A stretch of 5,146 bases of DNA, from NCBI GenBank assembly GCA_902796865.1, contig CADBQZ010000046.1, positions 1-5,146 of the forward strand, given 5' to 3'. The position numbers and the translations under genes are program-made. Position 1 is the stretch's first letter, and every line of letters starts with the position of its first letter. This DNA comes from an uncultured Ruminococcus sp. (GTDB taxonomy: Bacteria > Bacillota > Clostridia > Oscillospirales > Ruminococcaceae). The notes under the pieces are model-generated. The model saw only the letters and a program-made list of their open reading frames with translations. It did no database searches and was not told the origin of the DNA. Shown in pieces: positions 1-4,644 of the stretch.

Positions 1-96
1 CAGCTTTTTTTGCGTTCTCCCTTTTGCACAATTTCACGCCGCCTTTTTGCCTTTTTATGGCTATTCTCTATCTCCCACCGGGTGACCGAAATCAGC

Positions 97-115
97 GGGC
101 GAGCAGTGCTCGCCC
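97..115. repeat. Perfect GC-rich palindrome, REP/MITE-like
   Basis: GGGCGAGCA (97-105) is mirrored by TGCTCGCCC (107-115) around one central G. This gives a perfect 9-bp inverted repeat followed by CTACA. On the minus strand it reads TGTAGGGGCGAGCA and onward, a form I associate with short palindromic intergenic repeats found in many copies in Clostridia and other bacteria. There is no T-tract on either side, so it does not look like a terminator. Copy number in this genome cannot be seen from the window. Confidence 0.45.
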
Positions 116-169
116 CTACATTTGTTCCATGAAGCTGCCTGTCGGGAATTAAAAGTTGTAATAGAATTA

Positions 170-205
170 GAGGGACAGGGCGTTTGTCCCTCCGGGGGCA
201 CCCGG
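170..205. repeat. Tandem pair of GC-rich hairpins
   Basis: Two adjacent inverted repeats are visible. The first is GAGGGACA (170-177) pairing with TGTCCCTC (185-192) across a 7-base loop. The second is CCGGG (192-196) pairing with CCCGG (201-205) across a 4-base loop, sharing one base with the first. Neither is followed by a T-run on either strand. They could be dispersed repeats or read-through RNA structure behind the neighbouring terminator. Function is unknown. Confidence 0.4.
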
Positions 206-206
206 C

Positions 207-246
207 AAAAAGCTCAGCCCGGGCATTTTTACCTCTCCCGGGCTGA
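207..246 (-). terminator. Intrinsic terminator, leftward
   Basis: A perfect 10-bp stem is formed by CCCGGGCTGA (237-246) and TCAGCCCGGG (214-223), with a 13-base loop. Read on the minus strand the hairpin is followed, two bases later, by TTTTT (211-207). That is the layout of a Rho-independent terminator. It lies about 118 bp beyond the stop codon of the leftward membrane-protein gene at 364-612, with no other leftward gene between, so it probably ends that transcript. Confidence 0.6.
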
Positions 247-358
247 AATGTATTATATGTAATTGAGGTAAACTTAATTAAGATATGACTTAATAGTAAT
301 AGCCATTAGTATAATTATATATTTTATTTATTCAATGTATTATATGTAATTAAGTTTA
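247..358. repeat. 18-bp direct repeat plus 12-bp inverted repeat
   Basis: AATGTATTATATGTAATT occurs at 247-264 and identically at 334-351, offset by 87 bp. A second pairing overlaps it: TAAACTTAATTA (269-280) is the exact reverse complement of TAATTAAGTTTA (347-358). The two ends are therefore related both directly and inversely. The stretch is very AT-rich, which raises the chance of coincidence, but an exact 18-mer at short range is more than expected. It could be a partial duplication, the scar of a small insertion, or ends of a small element. It sits between the stop of the 364-612 gene and its probable terminator. Confidence 0.5.
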
Positions 359-363
359 TTTTA

Positions 364-612
364 TTATTCTTCGAGCTTCACCATAACTTCATCTTCAACT
401 TTTCCGGGTATAAGAGCATATATAAGATTACCTATACCACACGTCCACCAGGTCAGCAAAAGAACCAGTCCGTGATGTGTTTTCTTTGCCCTTTTTATAA
501 GTAAAGCACTCGTCTCACCTCTCGACTGTACTTGATACCCTACTGTTATAAAATCATCCACTACTTTTTCAAATTCTTTTTTTGATTCACATCTTCTTAC
601 TCTTCCCGCCAT
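364..612 (-). CDS. Small single-helix membrane protein, unknown function
   Basis: This gene encodes 82 residues. Residues 1-46 are charged and soluble, with a short segment around 11-45 (KEFEKVVDDF, then GYQVQSRGET and LLIKRAKK) that could form a small alpha/beta fold. One hydrophobic segment follows at about 48-68, containing the striking WWTCGIGNLIYAL motif, and the tail is short and acidic (VEDEVMVKLEE). I recall small proteins with a similar GY...RGE...WWT.GIGN..YA pattern in archaea and some bacteria, but cannot name a family with certainty. The start is well supported: AGGAG (625-621) lies 8 bases before the ATG, and a perfect consensus promoter lies upstream. The gene is divergent from an XRE regulator, so regulation by that neighbour is possible but unproven. 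A membrane-anchored protein is the most that can be inferred. Confidence 0.75.
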   Translation of the reverse strand: MAGRVRRCESKKEFEKVVDDFITVGYQVQSRGETSALLIKRAKKTHHGLVLLLTWWTCGIGNLIYALIPGKVEDEVMVKLEE

Positions 613-659
613 TATTATTACTCCTATTCATAATATATTCCCTTAATGGGTTTATAATA

Positions 660-688
660 ATTATACCACTCATACTACTATATGTCAA
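660..688 (-). promoter_or_regulatory. Consensus sigma-A promoter for 364-612 gene
   Basis: Read on the minus strand, TTGACA (688-683) is followed after exactly 17 bases by TATAAT (665-660). Both hexamers and the spacing match the housekeeping consensus perfectly. Transcription should start near 653, giving a leader of about 40 nt with AGGAG just before the ATG at 612. The -10 box lies inside a 13-bp palindrome, TATAATAATTATA (653-665), which would suit a repressor site. Binding by the adjacent XRE protein is only a guess. Confidence 0.75.
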
Positions 689-708
689 GAACCAACACAT
701 ACAGTTTA

Positions 709-738
709 TTTATAATTTATTTGTTTATAATGTATAAT
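709..738 (+). promoter_or_regulatory. Possible rightward promoter for XRE gene
   Basis: Three exact TATAAT hexamers lie upstream of the regulator at 711-716, 726-731 and 733-738. None has a good -35 box at 16-18 bases. The octamer TTTATAAT also repeats at 651-658, 709-716 and 724-731. If the 711-716 box is used, the leader would be about 30 nt. If either of the others is used, the leader would be very short. The true -10 cannot be chosen by eye, and AT-richness makes chance matches likely. Confidence 0.35.
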
Positions 739-754
739 AATAGCGGTGATAAAA

Positions 755-1102
755 ATGAATTTTTACGAAGACAAGATCGACTATTCTAAAATAGGTCAGA
801 AAATAAAGCAAAAGCGTCAGGAACTCGGAATGTCTCAGGAAGAACTTGCAGAAGCGTGTGATATATCCTATTCCTATATAGGACACATAGAAAGAGCATC
901 AAGAAATCTTTCACTCAATACAGCAATAAAGCTATCTCAGGTGCTGAATGTAAGCCTTGATTATCTACTTCTCGATGCTATCCCCACTGAATCAGCACTT
1001 ATCAACAGCATTAATTCTGAGCTTTGCAACCATTCTCCCGAGCAAGTACAGAAATTTCTTAATACCGTAAAAATACTCGCAGAAAATATCGAAAGATTAT
1101 AA
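755..1102 (+). CDS. XRE-family HTH transcriptional regulator
   Basis: This is a cytoplasmic DNA-binding protein of about 115 residues. Residues 13-72 form a typical HTH_3 (Cro/CI-like) domain: IGQKIKQKRQELGMSQEELA is the first helical part, ISYSYIGHIERASRNLS covers the recognition helix and turn, and LNTAIKLSQVLNVSLDYLL closes it. Residues 79-115 look helical (INSINSELCNHSPEQVQKFLNTV) and may serve dimerisation. I chose ATG at 755 because GGTGAT (745-750), part of the AGGAGGTGAT ribosome-binding consensus, lies just before it. An in-frame GTG at 746 would add three residues but has no upstream Shine-Dalgarno and falls within that site. The gene is divergent from the small membrane-protein gene and ends at a terminator. 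Standalone regulators of this kind are common in Clostridia, on chromosomes and mobile elements alike. Its target is unknown, and the neighbouring promoters are candidates. Confidence 0.85.
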   Translation: MNFYEDKIDYSKIGQKIKQKRQELGMSQEELAEACDISYSYIGHIERASRNLSLNTAIKLSQVLNVSLDYLLLDAIPTESALINSINSELCNHSPEQVQKFLNTVKILAENIERL

Positions 1103-1104
1103 AC

Positions 1105-1135
1105 AAAAAAGGACGGTCAAAGACCGTCCAAAATT
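1105..1135. terminator. Bidirectional intrinsic terminator
   Basis: The stem GGACGGTC (1111-1118) and GACCGTCC (1122-1129) has a 3-base AAA loop. It is flanked by AAAAAA (1105-1110) on the left and AAAATTTTT (1130-1138) on the right. For leftward transcripts the hairpin is followed directly by TTTTTT, which is an excellent terminator for the dockerin gene ending at 1153. For rightward transcripts the T-run begins four bases after the stem, which is weaker but usable for the XRE gene ending at 1102. Confidence 0.8.
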
Positions 1136-1152
1136 TTTATTATATTATTGTA

Positions 1153-2148
1153 TTATCTTTTTCCTGTTGCGAGGAATTTTGCGATAGAAGCCGCATCCAT
1201 AACATTGATCTGATTATCCTTGTTAAAGTCGGAATGCTGAGGAAGCAGAGCTCTCTTGCCGTTCGCAAGATAGTTTGCTATCAAAGCCGCATCCATAACA
1301 TTTACATAATCGTCTGTATTAGCATCGCCGATAATATTTCCGTTATCTATAAATTCAACAAATTTAAGCCCGTTAGCCTTGGCGTAATCAGCCGCCGCAG
1401 TTCCTTCATAACCGTATATTATGCCTCTGAATGTCTTGCTGAAAACGTTAGGTTCGATATTTTTGATATTTTTTCCCATAACGACCTTCTGAAGTCCTGT
1501 GCAGTTATCAAAAGCATTGCTGCAAATATATTCAGTACTTGCCGGCATCTTAACGCTCTTTATTTTATTTTTTGAATTTACTCCGTTGTTTGCAAAAGCC
1601 GAGCCTGCGATAACGCTTATCCCCTCAGGAACAGTTATCTCACTGGCGCTTCCGGTATAAAGATACAATATGTAATCATTTATGACCGCAAAACCTGTTG
1701 ATTCAGAATTTTTAATCAATGCTGTCTCATACGGTGTCTGCGAAAATACAGTCGTTCCCATAGATGTTATGCCTGACGGGATACTTGCATCAACGAGCGT
1801 AAGACAATTTGAAAAAGCAAGCGATCCTATCTTAGTAACGCTTTCCGGAATAGTAAGGTTTGTGATCTCGCTTCCCGAAAAACCGCTGTCATATATACCG
1901 CCGACAGTAAGCTCGTCTATCGTACTGGGTATGGAAAGCACGCCGGAAAAACCTTTTTTCGAGTATTGGCTCACGGCAACGACCGCATCATAATCATCTG
2001 CCGCAACCTTTTCAACTATGTATTTATATCTTGAATCTTCATTTGAATAAAGGAATTCATCATCTGCCGCAAAAGCTCTTGTCCCTGCAAATGCAGCCGT
2101 CATTACCGCTGCCGCAAGAACGGCTATTGATCTTTTTATTTTATTCAT
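1153..2148 (-). CDS. Secreted BspA-type LRR protein with type I dockerin
   Basis: This 331-residue protein is probably exported and docked on a cell-surface or cellulosome scaffold. Residues 1-27 are a signal peptide: MNKIKRS, then an Ala-rich core, ending AFA before ADD. About residues 68-240 hold roughly six LRR_5 (BspA/TpLRR) repeats of the pattern I..L.IP..V..IG..AFS.C, ending in the familiar IYGYEGTAAADYAKANGLKF segment. About residues 272-331 are a type I dockerin with two calcium loops, D275-N277-D279-N283-D286 and D307-N309-D311-N315-D318, each followed by VMDAA.IA..LA.GK. No catalytic domain is present, so binding or adhesion is the likeliest role, by inference. AGGAGG (2160-2155) lies 6 bases before the ATG. 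This site and the start codon fall inside the end of the GtrA-family gene (8-bp overlap), implying translational coupling. A strong terminator follows at 1111-1129. Confidence 0.88.
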   Translation of the reverse strand: MNKIKRSIAVLAAAVMTAAFAGTRAFAADDEFLYSNEDSRYKYIVEKVAADDYDAVVAVSQYSKKGFSGVLSIPSTIDELTVGGIYDSGFSGSEITNLTIPESVTKIGSLAFSNCLTLVDASIPSGITSMGTTVFSQTPYETALIKNSESTGFAVINDYILYLYTGSASEITVPEGISVIAGSAFANNGVNSKNKIKSVKMPASTEYICSNAFDNCTGLQKVVMGKNIKNIEPNVFSKTFRGIIYGYEGTAAADYAKANGLKFVEFIDNGNIIGDANTDDYVNVMDAALIANYLANGKRALLPQHSDFNKDNQINVMDAASIAKFLATGKR

Positions 2149-2632
2149 TGTTTACCTCCTTATTATTCTTGAAAACGAAAAGCTTGCTTATAACATAATT
2201 CAGAATAAGTACAACGATACTTGCAGCTATCTTAGATACCCAATAGTTTATTCCCATCAAAGAATATCCAAGCCACATCATTACCGTTTCGACTATAAGA
2301 GTAAAAACTCTTCCGCCATAAAACGAGACCGCTTCTCTAAGAAGACCTTTAGACCCGCTTGCATCTGAATCAAATACCCAGAGCCTGTTGGTGACATAAG
2401 CAAATGTGACTGCACATACCCATGATACGACGGTGCTTACGACCGATACAGTATCTTCGCCCATAGAAAGGCGCTCCAAAGCATATTTTGAAAGCCCTGC
2501 CGTAACAAAACTCACAGCAGTGGTCAGCGCTCCGAAAAACAAATAAAGCAAAGCCTCTTCGTATTTAAGATAAAGCTCCTGCAAAGGCTTCGGAAAAATT
2601 TTCATCAAGCTTCTCATAAGCTTTTTAAACAT
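2141..2632 (-). CDS. GtrA-family membrane protein
   Basis: This 163-residue integral membrane protein has four predicted helices at about 28-50, 62-85, 103-126 and 130-153, preceded by a basic amphipathic N-terminus (MFKKLMRSLMKIFPK). The pattern FAYVTNRLWVF after helix 2 and its echo LNYVISKLFVF after helix 4 are typical of the GtrA/DPMS-like family. Characterised members are thought to move or help transfer undecaprenyl-linked sugars across the membrane for glycosylation of surface polymers. The substrate here is unknown, and no glycosyltransferase is adjacent. The ribosome binding site is modest: AAAGGGATC (2649-2641), with the GGG 11 bases before the ATG. A later ATG at 2617 has no better site. 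The gene is first in a two-gene unit with the dockerin protein, which it overlaps by 8 bp. Confidence 0.85.
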   Translation of the reverse strand: MFKKLMRSLMKIFPKPLQELYLKYEEALLYLFFGALTTAVSFVTAGLSKYALERLSMGEDTVSVVSTVVSWVCAVTFAYVTNRLWVFDSDASGSKGLLREAVSFYGGRVFTLIVETVMMWLGYSLMGINYWVSKIAASIVVLILNYVISKLFVFKNNKEVNNE

Positions 2633-2688
2633 TATTATCAGATCCCTTTCGGACTGTCAAAAGCTTATTTCCCGACAGCCTATTTTAT

Positions 2689-2717
2689 ATGTTACCACAT
2701 TTTTTGAAAAATAACAA
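2689..2717 (-). promoter_or_regulatory. Possible extended -10 promoter for GtrA-dockerin unit
   Basis: On the minus strand TTGTTA (2717-2712) is followed after 17 bases by TAACAT (2694-2689), and TGG directly precedes the latter, giving an extended -10 element TGGTAACAT. Each hexamer matches consensus at four of six positions. The start would be near 2682 with a leader of about 50 nt. That leader contains a weak hairpin, CTGTC and GACAG at 2654-2658 and 2674-2678, just upstream of the ribosome binding site. Confidence 0.4.
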
Positions 2718-2731
2718 GTCTTTTCTTCAAA

Positions 2732-2761
2732 TTGGCAGTAATCTATAACTTTTTTTATAAT
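2732..2761 (+). promoter_or_regulatory. Rightward promoter in intergenic region
   Basis: TTGGCA (2732-2737, five of six consensus bases) is followed after 18 bases by a perfect TATAAT (2756-2761). Transcription would begin near 2768 and run rightward, opposite to both flanking genes, towards the terminator at 2946-2978. A second candidate downstream is the extended -10 TGATATACT (2842-2850), which would start RNA near 2857. No rightward protein gene lies in between, so these suggest an RNA product. Confidence 0.5.
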
Positions 2762-2767
2762 AAAAAT

Positions 2768-2979
2768 CAAGATTAATTATATATTTTTTGTAAAGTATTC
2801 TTTTTTATCCTTAAAAATTTAAGATTATTTTAAGGAACCTCTGATATACTTTGATCATGGATAAGGAAGAGCATAAAGCATCTTCAAACGATCCTTAATT
2901 CCCCCTTTGTATTTTATCTGTATTTTCACACACCTTCCCGGTGTCAAGCTATACATTTTTTGTATAGCTTATTTTTTTA
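2768..2979 (+). ncRNA. Candidate small RNA, about 120-210 nt
   Basis: The interval is bounded by a good rightward promoter (2732-2761) and a strong terminator (2946-2978), and holds no credible protein gene. Foldable parts, in order, are: an AT-rich hairpin TCCTTAAAA (2808-2816) with TTTTAAGGA (2828-2836); a compact two-part hairpin with outer GGAT (2859-2862) and ATCC (2891-2894) and inner GAAGA (2866-2870) and TCTTC (2881-2885); an apparently unpaired TTCCCCCTTT (2899-2908); a small hairpin ACACC (2930-2934) with GGTGT (2940-2944); and the terminator stem. The C-rich stretch is complementary to GGGGG-type ribosome binding sites, as in C-rich regulatory RNAs of Firmicutes, so a translational regulator is conceivable. 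A 13-codon reading frame at 2857-2898 has no ribosome binding site and is not favoured. I do not recognise the RNA as any known family. Confidence 0.4.
2946..2978 (+). terminator. Intrinsic terminator, rightward
   Basis: A perfect 10-bp stem AAGCTATACA (2946-2955) and TGTATAGCTT (2961-2970) with a TTTTT loop is followed on the plus strand by A and then seven T (2972-2978). On the minus strand the same hairpin is preceded by the A-run and followed by GACACC, so it is not a canonical terminator for queH, which ends at 2984. Its orientation therefore argues for a rightward transcript arriving from the intergenic region. Confidence 0.7.
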
Positions 2980-2983
2980 ATAT

Positions 2984-3598
2984 TCACTTGTCCCATATGC
3001 TGAAAACACAGCCGCAGTAATTTTGTCTGTAAAACCCAAACTGTCTGCAAAGCTCAGTCGAACGCTTGTAGCCGTTTTTCTTTTTAAAATCCGAGATCAG
3101 GTATTTTACATTATTTTCCGCTTCAAGCTCCTCGCCGGCGCTGTTTATATATACAGCATTTTTATGAGGACTTACCGTAAGCGTTGTAGCGAAATAGTCT
3201 GTACCTATTTTTTCAGCCGTCTGCTGTGCCTTTTCCATACGCATTTTTATGCAGACCTCGCACCGTTTTCCGCCTTCAGGTTCATTTTCAAGTCCCTTTA
3301 CCGCATCAAAAAACACTTCCGGATCATATTCGCCCTCAATAAGCTCCACGTCCGAAAGTTCCATTTTTTCAAGCACCTGCTTTTGTGTCTCCAACCGGCG
3401 CTGGTATTCTTCATCAGGCTGTATATTGGGATTATAGAAAAAAAGCTTTATATCAAAATATTTATGCAGATATTCCAAAACATAGCTGCTGCATGGTCCG
3501 CAGCAGCTATGCAGCAGCAGCGACGGTCTTTCGCCGTTTTGCTGATGCTTTTTTATTATTCCGTCAAGCTCTCTCTGGAAATTTCTTTTATTCTCCAT
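2984..3598 (-). CDS. queH: Epoxyqueuosine reductase QueH
   Basis: QueH performs the last step of queuosine synthesis, reducing epoxyqueuosine to queuosine at wobble position 34 of tRNAs with GUN anticodons. It is the non-homologous alternative to the cobalamin enzyme QueG. From the chosen ATG at 3598 the protein has 204 residues, normal for the family (formerly DUF208). Visible hallmarks are LLLHSCCGPCSSY (C32, C33, C36), FFYNPNIQP.EEY.RR (about 53-68), the GGKRCEVCIKMRM segment (C113, C116), FATTLTVSPHKN (136-147) and a terminal FYRQNYCGCVFS (C195, C197). These cysteines supply the iron-sulfur and iron sites. An earlier in-frame start at 3649 lies inside tsaD and would add 17 untypical residues. 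GGAGG (3612-3608) sits 9 bases before the ATG at 3598. The stop codon of tsaD is one base upstream, so both are clearly in one operon. No good leftward terminator is visible after the stop. Confidence 0.93.
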   Translation of the reverse strand: MENKRNFQRELDGIIKKHQQNGERPSLLLHSCCGPCSSYVLEYLHKYFDIKLFFYNPNIQPDEEYQRRLETQKQVLEKMELSDVELIEGEYDPEVFFDAVKGLENEPEGGKRCEVCIKMRMEKAQQTAEKIGTDYFATTLTVSPHKNAVYINSAGEELEAENNVKYLISDFKKKNGYKRSTELCRQFGFYRQNYCGCVFSIWDK

Positions 3599-3599
3599 T

Positions 3600-4610
3600 T
3601 CATATATCCTCCAGAGACATAGTAGCCGCCGCATTAAGGCTTTCATCACCTCTTATGCCGGCATTGAAATTATAATATCCCTGACAGGCTATCATTGCAC
3701 CATTATCGCCGCAAAGCGAAAGCGGAGGCATATAGAGCTTCATTCCACGCTTTTTGCATTCTGTCTCGAAAATACTTCTGACACCGCTGTTTGCAGACAC
3801 TCCTCCTGCCAAAGCTATAGTCTTATATCCTAGTTTTTCTGCCGCAAGCATAGTCTTTTCGCATAATATCTCTGATATAGCCGACTGCAAGCTTGCGCTC
3901 ATATCATTTTTATTTAAAGATATTCCTTTTTGCTCGCTGTTATGGATAAGATTTATAACAGCAGTTTTAAGCCCGGAAAAGCTCATATCGAACTCGCTTC
4001 CGTTTACCTTCGGCCGTGGAAGCACAAAAGCACTGCTGTCGCCGGACTGTGCCGCTTTATCCACCTGAACGCCGCCAGGATAAGGAAATCCCATAGCCCT
4101 CGCACATTTGTCGAAGCATTCTCCTGCTGCATCGTCTCTTGTCCTGCCTATTATCCTGAATCTGGTATAGTCTTCCACCACGGCTATAAGCGAATGTCCG
4201 CCGCTTGCAACAAGACATAGATACGGCGGCTTTAATTCCTCATGAGCTATGTAATTTGCGGCGATATGCCCCGAAATATGATGAACGGGAACTAAAGGCT
4301 TGTCAAGCGCCATACTTAGCCCCTTTGCATAGTTCACCCCCACGAGAAGCGCCCCAATAAGCCCGGGGGCGTATGTTACTGCCACTGCATCTATATCCGC
4401 AAGAGTCTTCCCGGCATCGTCAAGCGCTTTCTTTACGACCTGAGATATATTTTCACAGTGTCTTCTTGATGCTATCTCCGGGACTACTCCGCCGTATTTT
4501 CTCTGTTCCTCTATCTGTGTTGCGATAACATTCGACAATATCTTTGTCCCGTTTTCCGAAACAGATGCCGCCGTTTCATCACAAGAGCTTTCTATACCAA
4601 GTATAAACAT
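3600..4610 (-). CDS. tsaD: tRNA t6A37 threonylcarbamoyltransferase subunit TsaD
   Basis: TsaD (Kae1/YgjD/Gcp) transfers the threonylcarbamoyl group from threonylcarbamoyl-AMP to N6 of A37 in tRNAs reading ANN codons. It works in the cytoplasm with TsaB and TsaE. The 336-residue protein shows the full ASKHA-fold signature: N-terminal FILGIESSCDETAAS, GGVVPEIASRRH (40-51), VTYAPGLIGALLVG, metal-binding HHISGH (H111 and H115), LVASGGHS (133-140), the FDKCARAMG.PYPGG segment, FSGLKTA (211-217), ALAGGVSAN (266-274) and LCGDNGAMIA with metal ligand D302. It is full length with no missing motif. I chose ATG at 4610, with AAGGTGG (4622-4616) 5 bases before it. A TTG at 4625 would add five residues and overlap that ribosome binding site. 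The gene follows rimI after 34 bp and runs directly into queH. Confidence 0.97.
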   Translation of the reverse strand: MFILGIESSCDETAASVSENGTKILSNVIATQIEEQRKYGGVVPEIASRRHCENISQVVKKALDDAGKTLADIDAVAVTYAPGLIGALLVGVNYAKGLSMALDKPLVPVHHISGHIAANYIAHEELKPPYLCLVASGGHSLIAVVEDYTRFRIIGRTRDDAAGECFDKCARAMGFPYPGGVQVDKAAQSGDSSAFVLPRPKVNGSEFDMSFSGLKTAVINLIHNSEQKGISLNKNDMSASLQSAISEILCEKTMLAAEKLGYKTIALAGGVSANSGVRSIFETECKKRGMKLYMPPLSLCGDNGAMIACQGYYNFNAGIRGDESLNAAATMSLEDI

Positions 4611-4644
4611 ATGATCCACCTTCAATTTTATTTATTATTACCGA

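Larger units (their letters stand above)
1..363. other. Gene-free intergenic region, repeat-rich
   Basis: I see no convincing coding region in this stretch on either strand. It splits into two parts of different composition. About 1-246 is GC-richer and packed with short palindromes: 97-115, 170-192, 192-205 and 214-246. About 247-363 is very AT-rich and has a direct and an inverted repeat. A small tandem duplication of GCCTTTTT lies at 41-56. The GC-rich part resembles clusters of dispersed intergenic palindromes in gut Clostridia. That resemblance is from memory and has not been checked by search. Confidence 0.6.

Noticed and set aside
1..363. CRISPR array or tRNA gene among the hairpins of the left edge
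   Set aside because: The palindromes differ from one another and are not regularly spaced, and no cloverleaf with a T-loop GTTC motif can be assembled.
1234..1993. Two rightward open frames opposite the dockerin gene
   Set aside because: They are shadows of a clearly coding leftward frame with signal peptide, repeats and dockerin. Neither has a recognisable domain.
2857..2898. Rightward 13-codon frame starting ATG (MDKEEHKASSNDP)
   Set aside because: The nearest purine-rich run (AAGGA) is about 20 bases upstream, too far to act as a ribosome binding site. With the shorter RNA form the ATG would be at the very 5' end. A leaderless peptide cannot be excluded, but an RNA product is simpler.
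2919..2947. Perfect TTGACA on the minus strand (2947-2942) as a promoter for the GtrA unit
   Set aside because: At 16-18 bases downstream the -10 candidates are only AAATAC, AATACA or ATACAG, all poor. The better TAAAAT is 25 bases away. The TTGACA also partly comes from the terminator stem.
2946..2970. Hairpin as the queH terminator
   Set aside because: On the minus strand it is followed by GACACC with no T-run, and the run of seven T is on the other strand. It may stabilise the queH mRNA end but is not a classical leftward terminator.
3500..3522. GCAGCAG runs as a trinucleotide repeat element
   Set aside because: They encode the conserved SSY and LLLH residues of QueH in frame and are explained by the protein.
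3023..3622. Long rightward open frame of about 199 codons opposite queH
   Set aside because: It lies wholly antisense to a well-conserved queH, has no ribosome binding site, and its translation is a low-complexity mix rich in F, L and Y.
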